Below, piece after piece: positions 49,533-57,816 of a stretch of DNA of 64,000 nucleotides. Where the stretch lies: NCBI RefSeq assembly GCF_014646255.1, contig NZ_BMNC01000001.1:623366-687365 (forward strand). The letters are read 5' to 3'. Each line of letters opens with the position of its first letter. The stretch's first letter is position 1. The position numbers and the translations under genes are program-made. The notes beneath the pieces are model-generated. The model made no database searches. It was not told where the DNA came from and saw only the letters and a program-made list of their open reading frames with translations. The DNA is from Lentzea pudingi. Lineage in GTDB: Bacteria > Actinomycetota > Actinomycetes > Mycobacteriales > Pseudonocardiaceae.

Positions 49533-49907
49533 GTGCTCACCGACGGTCAAGTCCCCTTCCGCACCGCCTTCGAGAGCATGGGCGCCGCCGTGCTCGTGCA
49601 CGTAGCCGGTGAGATCGACTACACCACAGCTCCTGACCTGGCCGAATGCCTCACTGAGGCGGTCAGGTCGGTCACCCCGCCCGCTCCCGTCGTCGCCGAT
49701 CTGAGCGGTGTCCGCTTCCTCGGCGCCCAGGGCATCGGCCTGCTGCTCGACCACCAGGACCTCTGCCTGCGGCGGGGCAGCGCCCTCGTCGTCGTCGCGA
49801 ACACCCCCGCCGTGCTGCGGCCGTTGAGGGCACTGGAACTGATGAGCGTGCTCGGAGTGCGCCAGTCCGTGCTGGACGCGGTGAGCCCGCCCGAGGTCTC
49901 CGCCTAG
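49533..49907 (+). CDS. STAS-domain anti-sigma factor antagonist
   Basis: 124 residues from GTG 49533, chosen because AGGAGG lies 7 nt upstream; a TTG at 49476 would add 19 residues. The STAS fold is seen in AAVLVHVAGEIDYTTAPDLA and VVADLSGVRFLGAQGIGLLL. In SpoIIAA/RsbV proteins the last block carries the phosphorylated Ser (DSSG); here it reads GAQG, so phosphorylation by a kinase partner at that site looks impossible. It may bind its partner constitutively. Divergent from the MEDS/HATPase gene. Confidence 0.85.
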   Translation: MLTDGQVPFRTAFESMGAAVLVHVAGEIDYTTAPDLAECLTEAVRSVTPPAPVVADLSGVRFLGAQGIGLLLDHQDLCLRRGSALVVVANTPAVLRPLRALELMSVLGVRQSVLDAVSPPEVSA

Positions 49908-50275
49908 GCCCGTTCGGACGCACTGCGCAGCACGCAGAACTCGTTCCCCTCGGGATCGGCCAGAATCGCCCAGCCGGTCACGTCGGGGTTGCGGTGGTCG
50001 CCGGCGAGGGACGCGCCGAGCCCCAGCAGCCGCTCGACCTCCTCGTCGCGCGTGGTGTCGGGGCGCAGGCACAGGTGCAGGCGGTTCTTGACGACCTTTG
50101 GTTCCGGAACCTGGTTGAAGAACAGCACCGGGCCCTCGGCCAGCAGCACCTCGGTCTCCCGGTCACCCGGCTTGTCGTCGGGGTGCATCGGGCGACCGGT
50201 GACCTTGCTCCAGAACAGAGCCAGCTCGTAGGCGTTCGCGCAGTCGATCGCCACGTTCTGCAACACGGAAGTCAT
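49904..50275 (-). CDS. VOC-family (glyoxalase-like) protein
   Basis: 123 residues from ATG 50275. The betaalphabetabetabeta repeats LQNVAIDCANAYELALFWSKVTG and DPEGNEFCVLR identify a single-chain two-module VOC protein of the glyoxalase/DUF4265-like sort common in actinomycetes. Enzyme activity is unknown. It overlaps the STAS stop by 4 nt on the other strand. Confidence 0.82.
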   Translation of the reverse strand: MTSVLQNVAIDCANAYELALFWSKVTGRPMHPDDKPGDRETEVLLAEGPVLFFNQVPEPKVVKNRLHLCLRPDTTRDEEVERLLGLGASLAGDHRNPDVTGWAILADPEGNEFCVLRSASERA

Positions 50276-50321
50276 GCGCGCCAGCCTATTGCGGGCGCTG
50301 GAGCATCGGCGGCATCGCCCG

Positions 50322-50576
50322 GTAGGTCGCTGGGTGGAGGTCGTGAACGCGAACCTCGACGTCGCGCGGGAGCAAGGAGTCGACGGTGATGACGGAATCG
50401 ACACGCGGGTGTTCAACGGCGACGCCCGCCAACTCATGACGCTGCTGCCGCCGGACTGCGTCGGGCAGGTGGCGCTGGTGGTGACCTCCCCGCCCTACGG
50501 TCCCTCGACCCACGAACAGGTGTCGGTCGCGCCCGGCGCGGGGGTGCAGAAGTACCACCACCTCTACGGCGACTGA
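50322..50576 (+). pseudogene. Fragment of a DNA methyltransferase
   Basis: The reading GRWVEVVNANLDVAREQGVDG then VFNGDARQLMTLLPPDCVGQ and VALVVTSPPYGPSTHEQ matches the central part of an actinomycete amino-methyltransferase, including the catalytic TSPPY motif. The SAM-binding start (DPxCGxGT) is absent and the chain stops at 50574-50576 after HHLYGD, where full-length relatives continue. It is truncated at both ends. Confidence 0.7.
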
Positions 50577-50639
50577 TGGGTGCTCGCCGTGGTCGTGTCG
50601 GTCCGGCGAACCGGCGGCCGCCCCGGGTCACGGACGCCG

Positions 50640-50999
50640 TCGTGATTTCGGCACCTGGCGTTGAAGGCCGGAGCCCGCAGACGATGCGTAAGTACGCCTA
50701 CGTCGCAGTGAGACTGTCTGAGCTCCTGGCCCAAGCGGGTACCGATGTCGTATAGGCGACTGAAACGGATCTGCTGGAGTATTGCGCGCTACGGACGCGG
50801 TCGCAGCCCGCGTCGGTCGCGAAGACGACGTGGGAGGCCGAGGCGACGGCGATCAACCGTCTGTAGGCCTGACTGGTGGCGGAGGGCTACCTGTTGGCGC
50901 GGCCGTGGCGAAGCGACGGCGGCAAGGACACGCCGCGCAGCGGTGTGACGCGGGACCTGCGGGTGCCGCACTCACGCCCACGACACGAACAGGCTGACG
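50640..50999 (+). pseudogene. Decayed tyrosine recombinase (integrase) gene
   Basis: A single frame reads SPQTMRKYAYVAVRLSELLA then ATETDLLEYCALRTR, TTWEAEATAINRL, LVAEGYLLARPWRSDGG and SGVTRDLRVPH, with three in-frame stops (TAG at 50753, TAG at 50863, TGA at 50869). This is the N-terminal SAM-like core-binding part of actinomycete phage-type integrases. The catalytic domain is missing. With the methylase fragment it marks an old mobile element. Confidence 0.65.
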
Positions 51000-51005
51000 G
51001 CGTCC

Positions 51006-51830
51006 TCAGCGGATCAGGCTCTCTGGTACGCGGAGATCCTCGTGACCGTAGAGTGCGCTCACAGCTGTGGGATCGTCGGCCGCGCATACGCTGGCGAGCT
51101 CATCGAGCAGGACGTCGTAGTCCGCGCCGGTCTTTCCGTCATAGGCATCGGTCATGCGGCCCCACTCGTCCCACGGAAGGGTTTCGACCTTGTTCAACGC
51201 GGCGAGATCCTTGACGGCGTTGCCACGGATCTCGGCCGGGCCCCAGTTCTGGGTTCCGTGGACGCCGAACCGGGAAGCGTCGATCTCGTTACGCCGGTAG
51301 GCCCTCCACGCCTCGCCGCCAGTGAGGAACTCTCCTGGGCGCAGGTCGTGCGGGTGGGGCAACACGGTCTGCCCGAGGATCTCCGAGTCGACGCGGATCC
51401 AACGCGCGCTGTTGTCGTCCCAGTACTCGGTGATCCAGTGGTCGAGTCCCTGTCCGGGCTGGAAGTAGGTGGCGAAGCCACAGCGGACGCGGGCGGCGAT
51501 TCCGCGATAGCGCAGCAGCGCGCAGCTCAGCACAGCGAAGTGCCGACAGGTCCCCACCACCCGCTTGTCCGGTTCGCGGGCAGCGGTCAACGGTGCCGGG
51601 TCCAGCGCGAGCAACCGTCGGATCAGTGAGTTCGCTGGCCGGATCTGGTTTTCGTCGAAACGGTTGGCAGGCAGATTCAACGCTCGCGCGTCGGCGGGTT
51701 GGATGACCAGGCCGTGGACTGGCAGACAGACGCCCACGGGATCAGCGGCGACCGACTCAAGGGCGAGCGAATCGACACCGTCAAGGCTGGTAAGCCGCCC
51801 AGCAGACGCGTAGTCGATGACCTTTGCCAT
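51006..51830 (-). CDS. Transglutaminase-like superfamily protein
   Basis: 274 residues. The Cys-His-Asp triad is visible in GTCRHFAVLSCALLRYRGIAAR (Cys), GLDHWITEYWDD (His) and WIRVDSEI (Asp). No signal peptide, so it is cytoplasmic; bacterial relatives are often peptidases or amidases rather than crosslinkers. ATG 51830 has only a weak ribosome-binding site. It lies directly after integrase and methylase remnants and may be cargo of the lost element. Confidence 0.8.
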   Translation of the reverse strand: MAKVIDYASAGRLTSLDGVDSLALESVAADPVGVCLPVHGLVIQPADARALNLPANRFDENQIRPANSLIRRLLALDPAPLTAAREPDKRVVGTCRHFAVLSCALLRYRGIAARVRCGFATYFQPGQGLDHWITEYWDDNSARWIRVDSEILGQTVLPHPHDLRPGEFLTGGEAWRAYRRNEIDASRFGVHGTQNWGPAEIRGNAVKDLAALNKVETLPWDEWGRMTDAYDGKTGADYDVLLDELASVCAADDPTAVSALYGHEDLRVPESLIR

Positions 51831-52292
51831 GGAGCCGATCCTAGGCGGTCACCTACAGCCTTCGTCGGCCTCCGCAATTGCTCTGTCGTTCATGCGAAGA
51901 GTCGCGATGTTGGCTCTACCACGCGGGTGTCTCTTGAAACATCGGATTCTGGGGAACGGTGGCTTCACGGGACTGTCGCTGCAACGGGAGATGGCGCACC
52001 GATGCCGCAACCTACGTGAAAGCCGTACGTCGCTAGGCAATTGCAACTCCTGTACCCCTCACCGCCGTGTTCGGCGTCGGTGATCATGGAGTCGAGGTCG
52101 AACAGTCCCGCCGATTCTGAGGGAGTGGGTGGAAGGCGTCCGCGGTCAGGTGGCCGCGGATCTGGGAGTGCAGAGCGACAACTAGGCCGTGTCTCGGCGC
52201 CACAGCCACTTGTTGATCGCGGCGACTGCGACGGAGGATTCAGAGCTGACGGCACGTCAAGCCCGGCGCGTCCGCGCCTTCCTGGTGTCGGG
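51831..52292. other. 460-bp region without recognisable gene
   Basis: Both strands carry only short ORFs with no ribosome-binding site and irregular codon use. Probably degraded DNA belonging to the mobile-element remnant. Confidence 0.5.
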
Positions 52293-52694
52293 TCAGGGTG
52301 CGGCCGACGGAAGGTCCATGATGCCGGTGGCCTGTGACCAGGCGCAACGCCACGTGCTGCTGGCATGGGTGTAGACGTCGGTGTGCCAGGCCTCGTGTCG
52401 CGGGATGTCCGCGCCGTCGACGGTGAGCTCGATAACGCACCGATAGCGGAGGACGACGACGTCGGTGCCGACGATGGCGTCCACGTCGCCGGCCAGCCGC
52501 AGTTCCCGGTACATGACCCGCCCGCTGGTGAGGAGATCCAGGTACTCGGCCTTCGTCCACACGGCGCCGGTCGGGGTGCACAACCGGTACTCCGCTGCGT
52601 GCAAGCGGTCGTAGGTGCCACGATCCACATCGAGGAGACATTGGATCCGCTCCTGCTCAGCCTTGATCACGTGGCTGGCCACGTCGTCGGTCAT
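52293..52694 (-). CDS. NTF2-like/DUF4440 (SnoaL-fold) protein
   Basis: 133 residues. The pattern IKAEQERIQCLLDVDRGTYD...LHAAEYRLCTPTGAVWTKAEYLD, followed by a strand block (GTDVVVLRYRCVIEL) and W-containing end (WRCAWSQATGIM), is typical of DUF4440 single-domain NTF2-fold proteins. ATG 52694 follows AGGAG by 5 nt. Function unknown; members include isomerases and stress-type proteins. Confidence 0.8.
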   Translation of the reverse strand: MTDDVASHVIKAEQERIQCLLDVDRGTYDRLHAAEYRLCTPTGAVWTKAEYLDLLTSGRVMYRELRLAGDVDAIVGTDVVVLRYRCVIELTVDGADIPRHEAWHTDVYTHASSTWRCAWSQATGIMDLPSAAP

Positions 52695-53079
52695 ACCCGC
52701 TCCTGTTCACTCGTTCGGTTCTGGGCAGCGACACGTGCGCCTGCAACCAAAGCCTAGGCCGAGTCCGTTGTCCGAGCGCTGGAGCAGTTCGCCGCTGCGG
52801 CCGACCTGGCCGCGCCGTGTCAGCGCGGTCGCGGCGACCAGCAGGGCGCCTGTGTCCGCGTGCTGAGGTCCAGCAGGGTCACGGCGCCGTCGAGGTCCGC
52901 TCAGGGCCCCGGAGCCCACGCAGGAGTCCGAGATCCACCCTGCCGAGGCCACTGCCGCATGTGTTCGCGACCCCGCGCATACCGTCGACGTGCTGCGTGG
53001 ATGACGACGGTGTCGGCGCGCACCGGAGCTGGTCGCCCGCGTGTTCGTAGATGCTGCGACAGCCGCGCGGATGTGAAAC
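52695..53079. other. 385-bp region without recognisable gene
   Basis: No ORF with a plausible start or family was found. One minus-strand stretch (about 52710-52880) reads QHADTGALLVAATALTRRGQ then VGRSGELLQRSDNG and could be a gene remnant, but no family was recognised. Confidence 0.4.
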
Positions 53080-53104
53080 GTTTCTGAGTCGATTCTCCGG
53101 GTAT
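53080..53104 (+). promoter_or_regulatory. Sigma-B/F-type promoter of the dehydrogenase operon
   Basis: GTTT (53080-53083), 15-bp spacer, GGGTAT (53099-53104): an exact fit to the GTTT-N15-GGGTAT promoters of mycobacterial SigF and Streptomyces sigma-B. It implies a leader of about 170 nt before the zinc dehydrogenase gene. Confidence 0.7.
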
Positions 53105-53284
53105 GGCTGTTCTGTCAGTGAGCAGTCGCGAGGAGATATGCCTCAGAACACCTGCGAAAGGGCGGGTCATGGACGTTCTCGGTGAAGACACGGCTGCTTG
53201 CAGCGCCGTGCTGATCGTGTCGCCGCAGCTTCTGACCAAGCCTGGAAAGCCGGCCACGCTGGCGGAGGAGGTGTCGCAGTCATC

Positions 53285-54481
53285 ATGAAAGCGTTGACGT
53301 GGCAGGGCAATGAGAAGGTTCAGGTTGTCGACGTGCCGGACCCTCGCATCGAGGAACCCACCGACGCTGTCATCAGGGTGACCTCGACTGCTATCTGCGG
53401 GTCTGATCTCCACCTGTACGGGGTGCTCGGGCCCTACCTCGAACCGGGCGACGTGCTCGGCCACGAGGCGATGGGCGTCGTGGAGGAGGTCGGTACCGAC
53501 GCGAGTGATCACCTCAAGGTGGGCGATCGGGTCGTGGTGCCGTTCAACATCTCGTGCGGTCACTGCTGGATGTGCGAACGCGACCTGTTCGCGCAGTGCG
53601 AGACGACGCAGGTGCGCGGTCAGGGCAAGGGCGCGAGCCTGTTCGGCTACACCTCGCTTTACGGTTCGGTGCCTGGCGGCCAGGCTGAGTACCTCCGCGT
53701 GCCGCAGGCCCAGTTCGGGCCGATCGTGATTCCGGACGGCACGCCCGACGACCAGTTCTTGTTCTTGTCCGACATCCTGCCGACCGCGTGGCAGGCCGTC
53801 CGCTACGCCGATGTGCCGCCTGGCGGCACCGTCGCCGTGCTCGGTCTCGGGCCGGTCGGGCAGTTCGCGGTCCGGATCGCGCGGCGCCTGGGTGCCGGCC
53901 GTGTCATCGGCGTGGACCGGGTGCCCGAACGTCTCGCGCTGGCCGGGCGGCACGGTGCGGAACCGGTCGACCTCGACGACTTCGGCAGCTCCGACGAGGT
54001 GGCCGCCGCGTTGATCAGGATGGTGGACGGACGCGGTCCCGACGCCACCATCGACGCTGTCGGCATGGAGGCGCACGGCGGCGGTCTCACCGCCCTGGCG
54101 CAGAAAGCCACCGGGCTGTTGCCCGACGCGCTCGCGCAGAAGGTGACCGACAAACTGGCCGTCGACCGCCTCGAGGCTTTGCACGCCGCCATCAAGGGAG
54201 TGCGGCGCGGCGGCACGGTGTCGGTGTCCGGTGTGTACGGCGGCGAGGTGGACGCGATGCCGATGATGGAGATGTTCGATCGGGGCATCCAGTTGCGGAT
54301 GGGGCAGGCGCACGTGCGCCGGTGGACCGATGAGATCCTGCCACTCGTGCTGGATCCGGCCGACCCGCTCGGCACCCTGGATCTGACCACGCACCGCCTT
54401 CCACTTGCCGACGCCGCCCGTGGGTACGAGATGTTCCGCGCCAAGAGCGACGGTTGCATCAAGGTGGTGCTCAGCCCGTGA
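53285..54481 (+). CDS. Zinc-dependent alcohol dehydrogenase, formaldehyde-dehydrogenase-like
   Basis: 398 residues. Catalytic zinc ligands lie in CGSDLH and GHEAMG; the structural zinc set is CGHCWMCERDLFAQC (four Cys). The Rossmann motif is VLGLGPVGQFAVRIARRLG. The long form with an insertion around residues 270-300 matches the glutathione-independent formaldehyde-dehydrogenase-like group. The start at ATG 53285 follows GGAGG at 13 nt. It overlaps the SDR gene start in a GTGA and sits behind a sigma-B-type promoter, suggesting detoxification of aldehydes under stress. Confidence 0.88.
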   Translation: MKALTWQGNEKVQVVDVPDPRIEEPTDAVIRVTSTAICGSDLHLYGVLGPYLEPGDVLGHEAMGVVEEVGTDASDHLKVGDRVVVPFNISCGHCWMCERDLFAQCETTQVRGQGKGASLFGYTSLYGSVPGGQAEYLRVPQAQFGPIVIPDGTPDDQFLFLSDILPTAWQAVRYADVPPGGTVAVLGLGPVGQFAVRIARRLGAGRVIGVDRVPERLALAGRHGAEPVDLDDFGSSDEVAAALIRMVDGRGPDATIDAVGMEAHGGGLTALAQKATGLLPDALAQKVTDKLAVDRLEALHAAIKGVRRGGTVSVSGVYGGEVDAMPMMEMFDRGIQLRMGQAHVRRWTDEILPLVLDPADPLGTLDLTTHRLPLADAARGYEMFRAKSDGCIKVVLSP

Positions 54482-55365
54482 GCAGGCGCGTTGTGCTCGT
54501 GGTCGGGGCCAGCAGCGGGATCGGCCTCGCCTCGGCGAAAGCGTTCGCCTGCCGTGGAGACGACGTCGTGCTGGCCTCGCGCAGTGGTGAGGCACTCGAC
54601 GCCGCGCAGAAGGCATGCCGCGAAGTAGGAGGCGGCGTGGTGGACGTCATCGTCGACGACATCGCCGATCCCGCGGGCGCCGGTCGGGTCGTCGGGAGAA
54701 CTCTGGACCTGCACGGTCGCGTCGACGTCGTCGTGCACACCGCGACGGTGATGGGGTACGGCGCCGTGGAGGCGATGCCCGCGGAGGTGTTCACCGAGGT
54801 CGTCGACACCGCGATTCACGGCACGCTGTACTTGGCTCAGGCGGTGTTGCCGGTGATGCGCCGGCAACATCGTGGTGTGTTCGTCGGGGTGAACTCGCTG
54901 CTCGGCTCGATCACTGTTCCGCAGATGGGTGCCTACTCGACCGCGAAGTGGGGGCAGCGTGCGATTTTGCGGACGTTGCAACAGGAAACGCGTGACGAAC
55001 GAGGGGTGCGGGTGTGCATCGTGAGTCCCGGCAGCATCAACACCCCGGTGTACGACCAGGCGGCCAACTACACCGGTCGCGCGACTCGGCCGCCGGTTCC
55101 GGTGCTCAGTCCTGACCGGGTCGCCGCCGCGATCGTGCGGTTGGCCGGGCGGCCGCGACGGCACGTTTCCGTGCCGGTCGGTCCGGCGAATCCGGGCATC
55201 ATCGCGGCGTTTCGGTGTCTGCCAGGCCTGTACGACCGGCTTGTCGGGCCGTTGTTCCGGCTTGCGGCACTGACGAGCAAGACGATGCCGTCCACCCCGG
55301 GCAATGTGTTCAAGCCGTCCGCGGCAGGAGAGAGGACGTACGGGCGGTGGCCTGTCAAACGGTGA
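54478..55365 (+). CDS. Short-chain dehydrogenase/reductase
   Basis: 295 residues from GTG 54478, coupled to the preceding gene. The cofactor site is VVGASSGIGLASA; the catalytic set is Ser in VGVNSLLG and YSTAK (Tyr-x-x-x-Lys), followed by VSPGSINTP. The C-terminal 70 residues (FRCLPGLYDRLVGPLF) exceed a minimal SDR and are hydrophobic, as in SDRs annotated for lipid or aldehyde substrates. Probably functions with the adjacent zinc dehydrogenase. The end overlaps the convergent UbiA gene by 11 nt. Confidence 0.88.
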   Translation: MSRRVVLVVGASSGIGLASAKAFACRGDDVVLASRSGEALDAAQKACREVGGGVVDVIVDDIADPAGAGRVVGRTLDLHGRVDVVVHTATVMGYGAVEAMPAEVFTEVVDTAIHGTLYLAQAVLPVMRRQHRGVFVGVNSLLGSITVPQMGAYSTAKWGQRAILRTLQQETRDERGVRVCIVSPGSINTPVYDQAANYTGRATRPPVPVLSPDRVAAAIVRLAGRPRRHVSVPVGPANPGIIAAFRCLPGLYDRLVGPLFRLAALTSKTMPSTPGNVFKPSAAGERTYGRWPVKR

Positions 55366-56206
55366 TGGTGATCAGCAGTACCACGTCGAGCAGTGCGATC
55401 GCGACGGTGAGCCGGAACGCGATCGCGCTGTGCGGTGCGCGGATCGCGGCGACGGTGGTGGCGGTGGCCAACGCGAGTCCGGTCGTCACCGCGACGGCAG
55501 AGTAGAGCGCTGAGGCCTGAGCGGGTGCGAGACCCAGCACCACCGAGGCGGTGGCGAGGGCGAGCGTCATGACGATCACTCCCACGCGCGGGCCGAGCCG
55601 GTGGGGGAGACCGCGGACGCCGGTCTCGGCGTCCGCGCGCAGGTCTGGGAGCACGTTGGCGAAGTGCGCCCCGAACCCGAGCAGTGCGCCGGCCACGGGC
55701 ACCCACCACGGCGGCCACGACTCGCCTGGCCCGGCCGCATGCACGCCGATCGTCAGCGCGGCGAAGGAGAACAGATAAGCGGCGCCGGAGAAGACGGTGG
55801 CCTTGAGACCGAGGTTGTACGCCCAGCCGCCCGCAACGCTGAGCAGCAGGACGGTACCGGCGAACCATCCGAGCAGCAGCGACGACACCACAGTCGCCAG
55901 TGCCGCCGCACCCGCCGCCACCGCGACCGCCCGCACCGCAATGCTTCCGGTGGCAGCGGGTTTGTCCGCGCGTCGGGTCGCACGGTCGCGTGCGGCGTCG
56001 ATCCAGTCGTTGGACCAGCCGATTGACAGCTGTCCGGTGAGCACCGCGAAGCCGAGCAGCACGGTGCGCGGGCCGTCGAGACCGTTGCCCAGTCCCAGCA
56101 GGACCGCCACCGCCGTGACGGCCAGGCTGGGCAGAGGATGACTCGCCTGCGCGAGACCGTTCAGCACTCGCAACGACTTGCCGCGGTGGACCGCTGTGCC
56201 GCTCAT
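55355..56206 (-). CDS. UbiA-family prenyltransferase
   Basis: 283 residues from ATG 56206, with about eight membrane helices. The two Asp-rich motifs are NDWIDAARDRATRRADKP and NVLPDLRADAETG, which bind the Mg-diphosphate of the prenyl donor. It should transfer a prenyl group to an aromatic acceptor. It is divergent from the type III PKS gene across 36 bp, so both are probably expressed together. By analogy with AgqD of Actinoplanes it would geranylate a methoxyhydroquinone; donor length is not determined. Confidence 0.88.
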   Translation of the reverse strand: MSGTAVHRGKSLRVLNGLAQASHPLPSLAVTAVAVLLGLGNGLDGPRTVLLGFAVLTGQLSIGWSNDWIDAARDRATRRADKPAATGSIAVRAVAVAAGAAALATVVSSLLLGWFAGTVLLLSVAGGWAYNLGLKATVFSGAAYLFSFAALTIGVHAAGPGESWPPWWVPVAGALLGFGAHFANVLPDLRADAETGVRGLPHRLGPRVGVIVMTLALATASVVLGLAPAQASALYSAVAVTTGLALATATTVAAIRAPHSAIAFRLTVAIALLDVVLLITITV

Positions 56207-56242
56207 CTGCCGAGTGTAGGCACAAGCCGTACCGTGGAAGGG

Positions 56243-57301
56243 GTGACGACAATTTCGGCCGTACACGGTGTTCTTCCGCCGCATCGCTATCCACAGAATC
56301 GGCTGACAAACCTGTTCGCGCGGCTGTGTTTGCCTGAATCCAGCTCCCGCGCGGTAGCTGCCCGGTTCCACAGCAGCGCCCGCGTCGGTTTCCGGCACCT
56401 CGCGCTGGCCATCGAACGGTACGACGAGCTCGACGGGTTCACCGCGGCGAACGACGCTTTCCTGTCCGCCGCGGTCGATCTGGGCTGCGAGGCCGCACTG
56501 GCCGCGCTGGCGGACGCGGGCCTGCGACCGTCCGATGTGGATCTGATCGTGTCGACGACCGTCACCGGGATCGCCGTTCCGTCGCTCGACGCGCGGATCG
56601 CGGCCCGTATCGGCATGCGGCCGGACGTGAAGCGGATCCCCATCATCGGGCTCGGGTGTCTCGCGGGAGCGGCGGGAGTGGCGCGGCTGCACGACTTCCT
56701 GCGCGGATGGCCGAACTCGGTGGCGATGCTCGTGTCGGTCGAGCTGTGCTCGTTGACCGTGCAGCGGCAGGACGCCAGCGCTGCCAACATGATCGCCTCG
56801 GGCCTGTTCGGTGACGGCGCTGCCGCGGTCGTCGCGGTCGGCTCGGAGCATCGCGGTGCGGCGGCCGGTCCTCAGGTCGTGGACTCGCTGAGCCACCTGT
56901 ACGCCGACTCCGAACGCGCCATGGGGTGGGACGTCGGCAGCACCGGCCTGAAGATCGTGCTGGGCGCCGAAGTGCCCGAGCTCGTGCGCGAGCACCTGGC
57001 CGACGACGTCAAGAGCCTGTTAACGCCACACGGACTCGAGATCGGCGACATAGCGCGCTGGATCTGCCACCCCGGCGGGCCGAAGGTCATCGAAACGATC
57101 CAGTCGGTGCTCGGCCTCGACGAGGACGATCTCGCGATGACGTGGCGGTCGTTGCACGAGATCGGCAACCTGTCCTCAGCGTCGGTGCTGCACGTCTTCG
57201 CCGACACCCTTGCCGCCAGACCTGCCTCTCCCGGCGACTGGGGCGTGTTGATGGCCATGGGGCCGGGTTTCTGCGCCGAGCTGGTGTTGCTGAAGTGGTG
57301 A
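56243..57301 (+). CDS. Type III polyketide synthase
   Basis: 352 residues from GTG 56243. The catalytic triad is Cys in IGLGCLAGAAG, His in WICHPGGPKV and Asn in EIGNLSSASV. It extends a starter acyl-CoA or acyl-ACP with malonyl-CoA. The neighbours (ICMT-like methyltransferase, FAD monooxygenase, UbiA) point to an alkylresorcinol or alkylpyrone product as with AgqA or BpsA. The stop overlaps the next start (GTGA). Confidence 0.92.
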   Translation: MTTISAVHGVLPPHRYPQNRLTNLFARLCLPESSSRAVAARFHSSARVGFRHLALAIERYDELDGFTAANDAFLSAAVDLGCEAALAALADAGLRPSDVDLIVSTTVTGIAVPSLDARIAARIGMRPDVKRIPIIGLGCLAGAAGVARLHDFLRGWPNSVAMLVSVELCSLTVQRQDASAANMIASGLFGDGAAAVVAVGSEHRGAAAGPQVVDSLSHLYADSERAMGWDVGSTGLKIVLGAEVPELVREHLADDVKSLLTPHGLEIGDIARWICHPGGPKVIETIQSVLGLDEDDLAMTWRSLHEIGNLSSASVLHVFADTLAARPASPGDWGVLMAMGPGFCAELVLLKW

Positions 57302-57816
57302 GCCAGGTGTGGTACTCGGTGCTGGTCGGCCTCGTCGCGGTCGAGCGGTTGGCTGAACTGGTCGTGGCGAAGCGCAACCTGGCGTGGAGCCTGGCGCGCG
57401 GAGGTCGTGAGACGGGGTTCGCGCACTATCCGTTCATGGTCGTGCTGCACACCGGCCTGCTGGCCGGGTGTCTGGCGGAGGTGTGGCTGGCGGACAGGGA
57501 CTTCGTCGCACTGCTGGGCTGGCCGATGCTCGCGCTGGTCGTGCTGTCGCAGGCGCTGCGGTGGTGGTGCATCCGGGTGCTCGGGCGTCAGTGGAACACC
57601 CGGATCGTCGTCGTGCCGGGACTGCCGCGTGTGACCGGCGGCCCGTACCGGCTGGTCCCGCACCCGAACTACGTGGCGGTCGTGGTCGAGGGTGTCGCAC
57701 TGCCGCTGGTGCACGGCGCGTGGCTGACCGCCCTGGTCTTCACCGTGCTCAACGCAGGTTTGCTGACGGTGCGCATCCGCGCGGAGAACGACGCGCTGCG
57801 GTCCGTGCATGTCTGA
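57298..57816 (+). CDS. Isoprenylcysteine-carboxyl-methyltransferase-like O-methyltransferase (BpsB/AgqB-like)
   Basis: 172 residues with four to five membrane helices. The family signature is GPYRLVPHPNYVAVVVEG, the SAM-binding region, with VRIRAENDAL at the end. In Bacillus the homologue BpsB methylates alkylpyrones made by the adjacent type III PKS, so O-methylation of the polyketide is expected. GTG 57298 is coupled to the PKS stop; the end overlaps the next gene by 8 nt. Confidence 0.88.
   Translation: MSQVWYSVLVGLVAVERLAELVVAKRNLAWSLARGGRETGFAHYPFMVVLHTGLLAGCLAEVWLADRDFVALLGWPMLALVVLSQALRWWCIRVLGRQWNTRIVVVPGLPRVTGGPYRLVPHPNYVAVVVEGVALPLVHGAWLTALVFTVLNAGLLTVRIRAENDALRSVHV

Noticed and set aside
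54619..54995. Arg-rich shadow frames in the dehydrogenase/SDR region
   Set aside because: They lie inside well-supported genes and have the usual composition of GC-rich off-frame translation.
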